From positions 37,401,869 to 37,465,868 of the forward strand of contig NC_046683.1 in NCBI RefSeq assembly GCF_009870125.1: 64,000 nucleotides of DNA, given 5' to 3'. Under the pieces are notes generated by a model that did no database searches, was not told the origin of the DNA, and saw only the letters and a program-made list of their open reading frames with translations. This document shows positions 1 through 9,700 of this stretch, piece by piece (position 1 is the first letter of the stretch; the number at the start of each line of letters is the position of its first letter). The stretch is from Drosophila pseudoobscura. Taxonomy: Eukaryota > Arthropoda > Insecta > Diptera > Drosophilidae. Both the position numbers and the translations under genes were made by a program.

Positions 1-265
1 GTTGTCGAACTATTCGCACTTGTTGACGAACTAAAGTTCCGCACGTGGCTGTTTTTTGGCGTTTATTTTGCAAATATTAATTTGCAAATAGCTGCACTGT
101 TTTTGCACCAAATTAACACCCGATTTCACTCGCGAACAGCGCGTGATCTCGCGGCAATTTTGATATATTTTCCACTTGGAAAAATCACTTTACTTTACTC
201 GAACGACGGTATAGCGGACCGCTTGAAAAACACGTCTGCTTCGAGTGGCAGTCAAAAAGCAACTC
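1..265 (-). mobile_element. RT1-like (R1-clade) 5' leader fragment, inverted
   Basis: Read on the minus strand, 1-180 is the same leader that opens the B-type copies near 13,390, 17,033, 20,676 and 62,840, including GGTGCAAAAACAGTGCAG and the AATTAATATTTGC stretch. The outer part, about 193-262, matches (reverse-complemented) a block at 14,395-14,460 inside the B copies, so it is probably the true 5' end of the element. The fragment runs off the left edge of the window. No intact reading frame is present. It shows that this element family lies on both sides of the window in opposite orientations. Confidence 0.75.
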
Positions 266-1122
266 AACTCAACTCCTTGACCGGCAATAGGAAATCAATG
301 TTGCTGGTCGATGTTGGGTCGACGAAGAACAGCGGAATCATCAGAATTGCATTGTCGGCATTATCGCAGTCGCTACGTCGAAGACGGGGTGGGGCCGATG
401 GTTTGTAAAACGAAATGTTCAATCCTTTTTGTTGGATCGCTGGGGCTCAACCCTCCGATCTGTTTTATTGTGATTTATGTTCTCAATTTTACAATTGTCT
501 TTTGGGCTTTTGTAAGCCAAAAGCCGCGGAGCTGCGCTGCCAGTGACGCCGGCAGCGGAGCGGCAGAACTATGGGTTCTTATCTCTTATATGTTAATATG
601 TATATGTGTGAATATGCTCAGCGCTGTTGGCAGCGAGAGCGCGAGGGAAGATATATGTGTGTATGCATGTATATTAGTGCCGTCAAGTCATGGGAACATG
701 CTGACGCTGCACTTGGGTCGCTCGAGGCATTCTTGAGTGAATCGTAATACGATCACCCAGAATGTCTGGGACTTTATTGTTACGTAAACACTGAAACAAA
801 GTGTTACAGTGTGTATTCTTTAAGTACCGTCGGTACAGACGGTATTCGAAATAATGAATACTTTACTTTACTTTAATACTTCCCTCCTTTTGAAAAATAA
901 CGTAATATAATGAAGTTATTTTATTTTTAGCTTTTACTATATATGTATACGAGTTATGTATTCTTAAAAAGACAATTTATATATATATTTTTTTCTTTTT
1001 AGTCAATTATTAGAATATTGAATTTTAATTAATATTGATAAAATTTAAAAGTTATTTGAATATAAATGCAGAATAGTATATTTTTATGGTTTATATTTAT
1101 GTATGGCCATACTAAAAAATTA
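266..1122. other. No gene recognised; candidate LTR and 3' flank of the adjacent Ty3/gypsy remnant
   Basis: There is no convincing coding sequence. The pyrimidine run at about 879-891 is a polypurine tract on the minus strand and lies downstream of the minus-strand pol fragment, so 270-878 could be its 3' LTR. An AATAAAG signal lies near 770-780, but on the plus strand. I cannot define LTR ends because no second copy is present. Positions 892-1,122 are AT-rich with no recognised feature. Confidence 0.3.
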
Positions 1123-2820
1123 TTAATAATTGCAAATCTTTAACCTATCCTTATGTACTTTCTGAGTTTTGTTTTTATTATCGGAGATTATGACGTTATC
1201 TCTTTCTCCGATACTTTCTACTCTATATGGTCCTATATATTTAAAATCTAGCTTATGTCCTGTTTCATTTTTCAATAAAACTTTATCTCCTACAGCTAAA
1301 TTTAAATCTTTTAACTTTAAGTCATAGAGCTGTTTATTTTTAATTTTATGCTCCTCGAGCATAATCCTTGCTCGTTTAGAGTAATCATCTATGTTATATA
1401 GAGGTGCTATTCTATCTATAGTATTAAATTGAACTGGTAAGTTTGAAGTCTTACCGAAAACTAGCTCATATGGACAATAATCATGTGCCATAGAGGGGGT
1501 TGTATTAAAACAATATACGAAGTATTGCAGCCATACATCCCAATCTGATTTGTCAGCTGAGATGTATGAGCGTATGAACTCGTTAAATGTTCTGTGGCTT
1601 CGCTCCACGGTTCCTACAGTCTGGTGATGATGTGCAGTAGAAGTTATGTTTTTGATGTTTAGATTTTTACATAAGTCTTCAATTATTGAATTTTTATATT
1701 CTGTTCCCATGTCCGTAATGAACGTCTTCATTGGACCGTACTTTAGAATACAATTTTCAAAAATAGCTTTAGCTACTGTATTTGCACTTTTGTTTCTAAT
1801 ATGTTAGGTCACATATTAAGGTGACTGCATATTCATTTCCTTGTTCTGATTTAGGAAGTGGACCGATCGTATCCACCCTATCAAAAGCCATGTATGGTGT
1901 TTCTGTAATAGTCAATGGAGTTATTGTGTGCTTGGTTACTTTAGCTTTTTGGCATTTTGGACATTTTCGTATGTAATTGGTTATTTCTTTAGTCATACCT
2001 TTCCAAAAATAATGTCTTTTGACCTTGGCCAAGGTTTTTGTTATGCCTGTATGTCCTCCTTGTATGGGATCATCATGTAATGTAGACAGTATTGCTTCTT
2101 TTTCTTTTTCATTTTTAATTAGGGTCACCGGGTTGAGTAGCGCTACTCTTATTGTTCGTAATATTTTATTGCCCATATTTTTAAAATTATCTATTGAAAT
2201 GTATTCAAAGATATTTTCCCACGGTGCCACTTTGAGTTGGCTGATTTTTTGTTTACCGGCTTGCGTTTCAACCCTTTGGAAAAACTGACCTAAGTCAAGG
2301 GTTCCATTAGTATACAAATCGCTAACATAATATCTTGCAGTAATTTTTTTTCCATGTTTGAAAAAACATAAATTATTATTTACATGCAAGGTCACTACTT
2401 TACGTACTTCGTCATTGTTGATGACGAAGATTAGAGATTGCCTAGGCAATTCTATTTGTTCTTTTCCTGCGCAGGATTTCTGTCTACTCTGTTGCCTGGT
2501 AGTGACTTTCAGGACTTTATTTGTTTTTTGTATGTTTTTCAGGTCTGTGATAACGCATCTGCTACATGATTATCTTTACCCTTTAGATACTCGACTAATT
2601 CGAGCCGCATGCGTGTGAGTTTTGAGCTAGGATTGACCATTGAAAATAGGTATGTTAGTGGTCTGTGATCCGTTTTTACTGTAAAGTGTTTACCATAGAT
2701 ATATGGTCGAAAATGGGTAATTGCCCAATGAATTGCTGCTAATTCCTGTTCTGTAGTACTTTTGTTACTTTCACCTTTTGTGAATGAACGTGATGCATAT
2801 GCTAACCACCAAGAGGCAAC
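1123..2820 (-). pseudogene. Ty3/gypsy pol remnant (RNase H to integrase), mdg1/412-like
   Basis: The 3' half of a Ty3/gypsy pol gene. From 2,820 down to about 2,500 the frame encodes the end of RNase H (TTEQELAAIHWAI, TDHRPLTYL). From 2,449 to 1,796 it encodes the integrase zinc-binding domain (HTGITKTL, then CPKCQKAK) and the start of the catalytic core (DRVDTIGPLPKSEQGNEYAV). A small deletion near 1,800 breaks the frame. From 1,790 to 1,123 it resumes with the second core Asp in TDMGTEYKNS and the glutamate region (HHHQTVGTVERSHRT), then the basic C-terminal domain (GHKLDFKYIGPYRVESIG). Order and wording fit the mdg1/412/blood lineage. The upstream protease and reverse transcriptase are absent, cut off at 2,820 where an unrelated BEL fragment begins. 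It is inactive. Confidence 0.8.
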
Positions 2821-2821
2821 G

Positions 2822-3306
2822 CTCGACTCAGAGTGCCATTAAAGACACTCCGATTCTGCTCCAATTAGCATATCTATTCTTTGTGGCTTGTAGAAATAAG
2901 GTAGGCCAGTGGTAGGTTCTCTGGGATTCGTCAGTCAAGGTGAGTACCTGAAATTGATTTGAGGATCCAAAAATCAAAGGAGAACTCACTACCATTTATT
3001 CGCGACTTCACCACTGTGTGTATTTTATCCTTTACTTGAGAATTAGATTCACCAATTCCAAGCAAGCTAATACAGGACTCCTCTCTACGGATCTGTAAGC
3101 GATTAGCGAGGTCCTCGGTAATGAAATTTGTTTGTGATCCAGAGTCGAGCAGAGCTCTGGCCAGAATGTGTTCACCGCTCTTAGTTCGGACGCTTACGAT
3201 CCAACGCTGTCGATGGAGGTGAAGGACTCTCTTGGGGTGGTGGCAACGCGAGACTATTAGACGATTCAAGACTTTCTCAAAGTCGGACCAAAGCGGCAAG
3301 TAAGCT
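2822..3306 (-). pseudogene. Old BEL/Pao pol fragment (aspartic protease), part of an element split by BEL-1
   Basis: A minus-strand frame encodes the retropepsin of a BEL/Pao element, with the active-site motif LLDSGSQTNFIT and downstream LLGIGESNSQVKDKIH. After a frameshift near 2,930 the family motif FYKPQRIDMLIGA follows, at about 2,890-2,850. It ends abruptly at 2,822 against the Ty3/gypsy remnant and at 3,306 against the LTR of BEL-1. The matching gag piece lies on the other side of BEL-1 (9,701-10,330), in the right order and strand for one older element now interrupted. The zinc-knuckle part between them is missing. Confidence 0.7.
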
Positions 3307-3692
3307 GGCACCTATGTATTTCACAATAAAAAGAGATTTGGGTTAAACTTTATAATATATAATATATTTAATCTTGGTGGCTTAGCGGAAGCCGATTGCT
3401 TGCTATTGCCAGATGTACTTTATGCGAGATCGATATGCAACCAATGCGCAGAGGGGTTAGCATAGAACTAAACTATAGACGACGGCGTTAGATCAAAGTG
3501 ACTGCCGAAGTGGCGGCAGCAGTTCAAAGTAGTTGCCGAAGTGGCGGCGGCAGAGAGCCCCTTTAGCGGGAGAGCGCAGCAGCTCTGCAGAAAGTCAACG
3601 CTTTACAACATACATATGTAGGCGGCTCTCTATGCTCATACAATAATAATAATTTTAAAGTTACGGTTATTCTTCAGCGGCTGGCCCGAACA
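3307..3692 (-). repeat. BEL-1 3' LTR, outer end truncated
   Basis: A direct repeat of 9,315-9,700 with no difference seen by eye. On the minus strand it begins TGTTCGGGCC and is preceded by the polypurine run GGGGGGAGTA. The last 15-23 bp present in the other LTR are absent, and the sequence passes into the older BEL fragment with a short shared AGCTT at the join. Confidence 0.88.
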
Positions 3693-6600
3693 TACTCCCC
3701 CCGTTGGGAGCTAGTCTCTCAACAGATTCCTTAAGGGGCAGCAAACCTAGCCGAGTGACGGCCCTCCTGATGTTTCCTGAGGATGTCTTCAGGTCAGCGA
3801 CGCGACACACTCCGTCCTTGCCGAAAACGACATCGACCACTCTAGCCAGTGGCCAACGCATTGGAGGAAGATTTTCGTCCTTCACCAGAACGAGGTCGTT
3901 CTTGCAGATGTTTTGCGCGGGGGTGCGCCACTTCGCGCGCTCTTGCAAAAGAGTGAGATACTCTTCGCGCCAACGGCTCCAAAATATTTGTTGTAGTTGG
4001 GTGACCCGCTGCCAGCCATCCAGACGATTGTAGTTCAGCCTCGTTAGGTCAGGCTCGAGGATTTGCTCATGGGGGCCACCTAAAAGCAGATGAGCAGGAG
4101 TCAAAACGTCTAAATCATCAGGATTTTCTGAAAGCGAGAGCAAAGGGCGAGAGTTAACAATTGCAGTGATCTGACAGATCAGAGTGCGCAGCTCGTCGAA
4201 GCTAAGCACAGATGGTCCAACTGAGCGGTACAGGTGATATTTTGCGGTCTTCACGGCCGCTTCCCACAACCCGCCAAAATGCGGAGAGCGAGGTGGGATG
4301 AAACGCCAGTCGATCGAGTCAGCCAAGCAGGATTCGTGGACCTCCTTCATATGCGGTTCGCTCAGACAGAGCTTCTTTAGCTCCAGAAGCTCGTTCTTGG
4401 CGCCAACGAAGTTTGTCGCATTGTCCGACCAAATTTGACTTGGCCTTCCACGAATGGAAGTAAAACGCTTTAGTGCGCCTAGAAACGACGCTGTGGTCAA
4501 ATCCTTTACGAGTTCCATGTGTATAGCCTTGGAAGTGAAGCAGATGAATGCGCTAAGGTAGCACTTGATCGGAGGCCTTGTGCGGATTTCTGATCGGTAG
4601 AAAAAAGGTCCACAGTAATCTACTCCAGTGACTTCAAAAGCTCGAGATCCTTCCAATCGTTCCTTAGGTAGGTCTCCCATGATGTGTTCGACCATGCGCG
4701 GCCTAGTCCTGAAGCATCTCACACATCTGCTGACGACCCTTGACACTGCCTTAACACCTCCAATGGGCCAATATTCCAGCCGAATTTTGGATAGCAAGGC
4801 GCGAGGTCCGGCATGGAGGTTTCTTTCATGGTAATATCTTATCAGCGCAAAGGTAATGGAATGTCCCTTTGGCAGAATGAGCGGGTGCTGAGCATCAAAT
4901 CCTAGCGATGAGTTGCCAAGACGACCTCCAACTCTAAGTAGTCCAGAATGATCGATGAACGGGTTGAGCGAACTAATAGAACTGGATTTAATGACTTGAC
5001 CATTGCGCCGAATCTCCTTTATGTCCATCCACAAATTTGCCAGCTGAATGTGTCGAATTAGAAGATGCGTTCCTTGCCGAATATCAGAAACGGTGAGTCC
5101 TGGATGCCTAAGACGATGTATAAATTTATGCATGTAGGCGAATGTGCGCTGCATGCGAAAGAATGAATTCGCAAATTTGCATCCGGACGTGAGATCGGCA
5201 TGTGGAGACGTGATTAGCAATCCTCTCTTGCGAAGCTCCAAAGTTGCTATGTTGTTAGTAGGAGATACAGGCCACTTATCCTTGGAGCATAGCAAAAAGG
5301 ATGGGCCGTGAAACCATAGCTCTGACTGGATAAGATGGTTGGGAAGCGAGCCTCTCGAGAGAATATCAGCAGGATTTAAAGATGTGGGAACATAGCGCCA
5401 TTCCATATCTGCCGTCAACTCCTGAATTGATGCCACTCGATTTGCCACGAAAACTTGAAATTTAGCTGGCTCGTCCCTAATCCAAGATAATGCTGTTGAC
5501 GAATCCGACCAGCAATAGAACCGACCTGTAAAGATTCCCATGTCCTTTACATTCTGCATGATTTTCGCAAGCAAATGGGCTCCACTTAATTCCAGCTTAG
5601 GAATCGATATAGTCTTTAGCGGCGCCACTCGCGACTTTGAGCACAAAACGTGGCTCGAAGACTGGGCTTCCCTGGACACGATATACACGCAAGCGCCATA
5701 TGCTTCTAAGCTGGCATCACAGAATCCGTGAACTTCTGTAGCCACACTAGAACGAAGAACCAAGCGAGGAAATGAGATCCGAGAAATGCTTGCCAAACTA
5801 TTTCTCAAGTCCATCCAAGTTGAATGCAACGCTGAGGGTAGGCTTTCATCCCAATCCAAATTTTCTCTCCAAAGCTGCTGAAGGAAGATTTTGCACCTGA
5901 CAATGACTGGATTTATCAATCCAAGAGGGTCGTAGAACCGCGCAATCGTAGATAAAACCGACCGCTTTGATGGCTTTGAGGTTGTGTCCAGTGCGGACAA
6001 GGCAAAAAGCAGCTGATCCGAAGCAGGGTCCCACGCTAAGCCGAGAGTTTTGGCTATGTCGCTTCCATCATTAAACTTTAGGAACTTCTCTATGTCATCT
6101 TCAGGGGTTCCCTCAAGTACTTCCTGGTGACTGGAGCACCATTTCCTAAGTCTAAAGTTACCACGGGACAGTAAAGCTGATGTTTGGTGCATCTTTTCCA
6201 TGACCTGTGCGACCGAATTACCGCCCGAAATAAGGTCATCCACGTAAAACTCCTGCCGCAGAGCAGCTGAGCCAAGAGGGTAGGATTCACCCTCGTCGAT
6301 GGCCAGCTGGTGCATTGCGCGGACCGCTAAAAATGATGCAGCCCTCGTCCCGTATGTGACGGTGTCTAATGTGTAGACTTGAACCTCGGACTCGATGGAA
6401 TCTCGCCATAGGATGCACTGATACAAATTGTCGGGTGGAGACACTCGTACGCAGCGGTACATTTTACAAATGTCCCCAGTGAGAGCGACTGGATATGTTC
6501 GAAAGCGAATCAATATGTTGAACAATGCAGGCTGAATAACAGGGCCTGTCATCATCACATCATTTAGAGAATATCCAGTTGATGTAGCTGCGGAACAATC

Positions 6601-7647
6601 GAAAACGACACGGAGTTTTGTCGTCGTACTGTCCTCCTTTAGGACACAGTGATGAGGCAAGAAATATTTGCAGAGGCTACGGGAATCAGGGTTGACTTGG
6701 TGCATATGATGCAAATCAATATACTCCCTCATAAAGGCGGAATACCGCTCCTTGAGTGTAGGATTACGCTCCAGTTTTCGCTCCAGACTGATGAACCGTC
6801 GGTAAGCCTGAGTATAAGATTCTCCCAAACGATCAGAATTGTTATTTAGCGGTAGACGAACTGCATACTCCCCGGATGGCAACCGTGAAAGGTGGCTTAC
6901 GAAATGTGCTTCACAATCGTCTTCTTCTTTGGTATTCAACCCAGCCTCCACACAATCCTCGACTTCCCAAAACATACGAAGAGTTTTATCCAACCTTGCT
7001 TCCATCTCAGCTATCGAATCTGGACAATTGTGCGTGGCCAAAAGCGCCGAGCTTGATACCTTCTGTCCACCACCAGATACGATCCACCCAAGCCGGGTCT
7101 TCTGCAGAAGAGGCAGTCCATCGGTGAGTTTGATTTGCCCTACGCAGAGGAGATCATAAAAAACGCTCGCACCAATGAGAAGATCAACCCGTTGAGGATT
7201 GAAAAATGCAGGATCAGCGAGCTGAATGTTAGATGGAATACGCCAATCGGATACATTTACTGCCATACTTGGTTGAGAATCGGTAATCGTGGGGGCGATG
7301 AGAGCAGTAAGTGTAGTTGTGTAAGCAGAGGTGCGAGAATGCATACAAATGCTTATGGTGGATCCCTCAGTAGAAACGCTGGTATCGCCCAGCCCAGACA
7401 CAAGTGCAGACGATTGAGTTCTCCTAAGCTGAAGCTGCTGGGCGAACCTGGATGTGACGAGATGCAGCTGCGATCCTGAATCTAAGATGGCACGACAAGG
7501 AACTAAAACGCCAGACCGATTCTTCACGAGAACCACGGCTGTAGCCAGAAGCACGACATCAGAGTGAAGACCTTGGGCAGCAAGAGAGGTAGACGAAGGT
7601 AGAGACGAGCTGCTAGCAGAATTTTGAGCAACGGAAAGAGCGTCCGG
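3667..7647 (-). CDS. BEL-1 pol: retropepsin, reverse transcriptase, RNase H, integrase
   Basis: A continuous frame in phase with gag and directly after its TAA. Retropepsin is near the start (AILDSGSQLHLV), followed by the BEL signature NPQRVDLLIGA. Reverse transcriptase shows TKLRVVFDCSA, ALTGDICKMYRCV and the catalytic box FYVDDLISGG. RNase H begins near EVHGFCDASLEAYGACV. Integrase has the HHCC region (YYHERNLHAGP, CVRCFRTRP) and the catalytic residues D (GVDYCGPF), D (WSDNATNFVGA) and E (HFGGLWEAAVKTAK). The C-terminal DUF5641-type end reads WPLARVVDV. The frame runs through the polypurine tract and stops inside the 3' LTR. There is no independent ATG at the 5' end, so expression would need read-through of the gag stop. 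No other lesion is visible. Confidence 0.87.
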   Translation of the reverse strand, partial: PDALSVAQNSASSSSLPSSTSLAAQGLHSDVVLLATAVVLVKNRSGVLVPCRAILDSGSQLHLVTSRFAQQLQLRRTQSSALVSGLGDTSVSTEGSTISICMHSRTSAYTTTLTALIAPTITDSQPSMAVNVSDWRIPSNIQLADPAFFNPQRVDLLIGASVFYDLLCVGQIKLTDGLPLLQKTRLGWIVSGGGQKVSSSALLATHNCPDSIAEMEARLDKTLRMFWEVEDCVEAGLNTKEEDDCEAHFVSHLSRLPSGEYAVRLPLNNNSDRLGESYTQAYRRFISLERKLERNPTLKERYSAFMREYIDLHHMHQVNPDSRSLCKYFLPHHCVLKEDSTTTKLRVVFDCSAATSTGYSLNDVMMTGPVIQPALFNILIRFRTYPVALTGDICKMYRCVRVSPPDNLYQCILWRDSIESEVQVYTLDTVTYGTRAASFLAVRAMHQLAIDEGESYPLGSAALRQEFYVDDLISGGNSVAQVMEKMHQTSALLSRGNFRLRKWCSSHQEVLEGTPEDDIEKFLKFNDGSDIAKTLGLAWDPASDQLLFALSALDTTSKPSKRSVLSTIARFYDPLGLINPVIVRCKIFLQQLWRENLDWDESLPSALHSTWMDLRNSLASISRISFPRLVLRSSVATEVHGFCDASLEAYGACVYIVSREAQSSSHVLCSKSRVAPLKTISIPKLELSGAHLLAKIMQNVKDMGIFTGRFYCWSDSSTALSWIRDEPAKFQVFVANRVASIQELTADMEWRYVPTSLNPADILSRGSLPNHLIQSELWFHGPSFLLCSKDKWPVSPTNNIATLELRKRGLLITSPHADLTSGCKFANSFFRMQRTFAYMHKFIHRLRHPGLTVSDIRQGTHLLIRHIQLANLWMDIKEIRRNGQVIKSSSISSLNPFIDHSGLLRVGGRLGNSSLGFDAQHPLILPKGHSITFALIRYYHERNLHAGPRALLSKIRLEYWPIGGVKAVSRVVSRCVRCFRTRPRMVEHIMGDLPKERLEGSRAFEVTGVDYCGPFFYRSEIRTRPPIKCYLSAFICFTSKAIHMELVKDLTTASFLGALKRFTSIRGRPSQIWSDNATNFVGAKNELLELKKLCLSEPHMKEVHESCLADSIDWRFIPPRSPHFGGLWEAAVKTAKYHLYRSVGPSVLSFDELRTLICQITAIVNSRPLLSLSENPDDLDVLTPAHLLLGGPHEQILEPDLTRLNYNRLDGWQRVTQLQQIFWSRWREEYLTLLQERAKWRTPAQNICKNDLVLVKDENLPPMRWPLARVVDVVFGKDGVCRVADLKTSSGNIRRAVTRLGLLPLKESVERLAPNGGSMFGPAAEE

Positions 7648-8955
7648 TTAAACGGCCAGATCGGGAGGAGTAATACCTGGGCAGCCTTGTGTTGTGGGCT
7701 GCATACTAACGAAGTGCAACAAACTATGATGCCTACCGCCGCATACTCGACATTTTCCACTATTGCATGCGCGGGTCCGGTGCCCCGGTTTTAGGCAATT
7801 GAAGCATAGGGAAAGCTTCTTCACTTCTTTGTGGCGCAGCAACGGTGAGAGATTTTCGAATATCTTGCACGAGTATATTCCATGGCCCGCTGAGTGGCAA
7901 AAGACGCATACAGACGGGTCGGCGGAAGAGTTGGAAGCTACAAACGTTTTCTTAACATGCGTATATGAATGGTTTTTTCCCACCTGATCGCTACTAGCGT
8001 GTGTCGCTGTAGCATATTCCAATCGCTCCATTTTCTGGCAGCGTTGCTGCAAGAATTCGAAGAATTCCTCTGCGGTAGGTATAGCATTCGACGATGTGTG
8101 CTCCTCCCATTTGGTTTGCGTCTTCGAATCCAACTTCTGCAGCAGCATGTTGATAACCATGAGTCCCGAAATCTCCTCAGCAGTTCCCAATGTCTGCAAC
8201 GCTCGCATGTGTAAATTGACTGCATCCGAAAACTCCCGAAGCCTTTTAGCAGAAGGCGAGTCTACCCTCTTTAGCCCAAGAATCTTCTTGATGTGTGCCT
8301 GGAAAACAAGTCTTTTGTTATTAAAGCGTTTATTAAGTATATCCAGAGCCGCACGATAATTGGCACTGGAGAGCTCCAACGATCGAACCGAATCCAAAGC
8401 CGCATCAGCGAGGCAAGAGCGAAGGTGCTGGAATTTCTCGATGTCACTGAGATCCGCATCCGCTTCAATCACCGATTTGAACATTGCCATAAAATCCGAG
8501 AACTCGACGTATCCACCAGAAAACTTCGGCACCTTCAGCTCAGGAAGTCGCTGCTTGTGAGCCATGATGATGGTACTATGTCCGGAATGGCTTGGCAGAG
8601 TCGTAGAATTGGCAGCGGCGTGTGACTGGCCTACTTCAACAGCAGCCAGCAACTCAGCTTTCAACGATATGAAAAGAGTATCGAAGATTTCGCGCAGCTC
8701 ACTCCCAATCTCGTTTTGATCGAGAGCCTCGAACTCATTATGGGCCTTATTAAATTCCGCTCGAATTTCTGCCAACATATCAAGGCGCACCTCGACTTCC
8801 GCGGCGGTCAGCTTGTCGATTTTATTCCCCGCGAAGGATTCGCCAAGCCTGTGCAATCGATCATATAATGACTGACTTTTACGTTTATACAGACTCAGTC
8901 TGGAATCAGCCACCACAATATTTCCGCCCGCGCCTGTATTTGGATCGTTGTCCAT
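7648..8955 (-). CDS. BEL-1 gag (DUF1759-like) with CCHC zinc knuckles
   Basis: The nucleocapsid precursor that packages the element's RNA in cytoplasmic virus-like particles. I set the start at the ATG at 8,955 (MDNDPNTG) because the frame further upstream opens only with TTG. About residues 140-300 form the conserved BEL gag core (LPELKVPKFSGGYVEFSDFM, KFQHLRSCL, RRSF-type helical region). Zinc knuckles follow: CVFCHSAGHGIYSC, CFNCLKPGHRTRAC and a CRVCGGRHHSLLH tail. The frame ends at TAA (7,650-7,648), but the pol frame continues in phase straight after, so this stop separates gag from pol. In BEL-2 the equivalent region is open. It may be a nonsense mutation or a read-through stop. Confidence 0.85.
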   Translation of the reverse strand: MDNDPNTGAGGNIVVADSRLSLYKRKSQSLYDRLHRLGESFAGNKIDKLTAAEVEVRLDMLAEIRAEFNKAHNEFEALDQNEIGSELREIFDTLFISLKAELLAAVEVGQSHAAANSTTLPSHSGHSTIIMAHKQRLPELKVPKFSGGYVEFSDFMAMFKSVIEADADLSDIEKFQHLRSCLADAALDSVRSLELSSANYRAALDILNKRFNNKRLVFQAHIKKILGLKRVDSPSAKRLREFSDAVNLHMRALQTLGTAEEISGLMVINMLLQKLDSKTQTKWEEHTSSNAIPTAEEFFEFLQQRCQKMERLEYATATHASSDQVGKNHSYTHVKKTFVASNSSADPSVCVFCHSAGHGIYSCKIFENLSPLLRHKEVKKLSLCFNCLKPGHRTRACNSGKCRVCGGRHHSLLHFVSMQPTTQGCPGITPPDLAV

Positions 8956-9270
8956 GTTAACCGTTGTGCAATCGACACAACAACGGAAAATGAAATACCG
9001 CTTAAGCGACGATGTATAGACGCGAGAGCGAGAATGCAAGACATGAAAAGTCAAGAACCGCGGCTGCAGCTGCGCAGAGAATGAGAGATTCGACGCTTAA
9101 AGTACCGGAATTTGTCTATAAATATTCCAGCCGCACTCTCACTGAATTTGCACTTTAAACTGTTTTTAATGTGCACACAAATGTATTTGTTGGTAGTTAA
9201 ACTACCCAACAACACAATATTGTATAATTAATAAGTGTTTTAACGGAACGCGATTAAGCAATGGTTTTAC

Positions 9271-9290
9271 ATCACGTCGGGGGGTCACCA
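9271..9290 (-). promoter_or_regulatory. BEL-1 primer-binding site, tRNA-Trp type with a 2-base C expansion
   Basis: On the minus strand this reads TGGTGACCCCCCGACGTGAT, directly after the 5' LTR. It is the complement of the tRNA-Trp 3' end (TGGTGACCCCGACGTGAT) with two extra C residues. BEL-2 carries the unexpanded form, so the expansion may impair priming. Confidence 0.7.
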
Positions 9291-9291
9291 A

Positions 9292-9700
9292 TGTTTGAGA
9301 TGCCAAGCTTTTTTGGCACCTATGTATTTCACAATAAAAAGAGATTTGGGTTAAACTTTATAATATATAATATATTTAATCTTGGTGGCTTAGCGGAAGC
9401 CGATTGCTTGCTATTGCCAGATGTACTTTATGCGAGATCGATATGCAACCAATGCGCAGAGGGGTTAGCATAGAACTAAACTATAGACGACGGCGTTAGA
9501 TCAAAGTGACTGCCGAAGTGGCGGCAGCAGTTCAAAGTAGTTGCCGAAGTGGCGGCGGCAGAGAGCCCCTTTAGCGGGAGAGCGCAGCAGCTCTGCAGAA
9601 AGTCAACGCTTTACAACATACATATGTAGGCGGCTCTCTATGCTCATACAATAATAATAATTTTAAAGTTACGGTTATTCTTCAGCGGCTGGCCCGAACA
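9292..9700 (-). repeat. BEL-1 5' LTR
   Basis: A 409-bp LTR with TG...CA ends: on the plus strand it starts TGTTTGAGATGCC and ends GGCCCGAACA. It is complete, unlike the left copy. An AT-rich stretch (TTATAATATATAATATATTTAA) lies in its first third on the plus strand. The primer site abuts its inner end. Confidence 0.88.

Larger units (their letters stand above)
3307..9700 (-). mobile_element. BEL/Pao LTR retrotransposon (BEL-1), near-complete
   Basis: An LTR element on the minus strand: 5' LTR 9,292-9,700, primer site 9,271-9,290, gag-pol 8,955-3,667, polypurine tract 3,695-3,702, 3' LTR 3,692-3,307. By eye the two LTRs are identical over their shared 386 bp, implying recent insertion. The outer 15-23 bp of the left LTR are missing and no target duplication is found, which fits a deletion across the left junction. 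It sits inside an older BEL element (pieces at 2,822-3,306 and 9,701-10,330). Protein order is gag, retropepsin, reverse transcriptase, RNase H, integrase, as in BEL/Pao. Confidence 0.9.
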
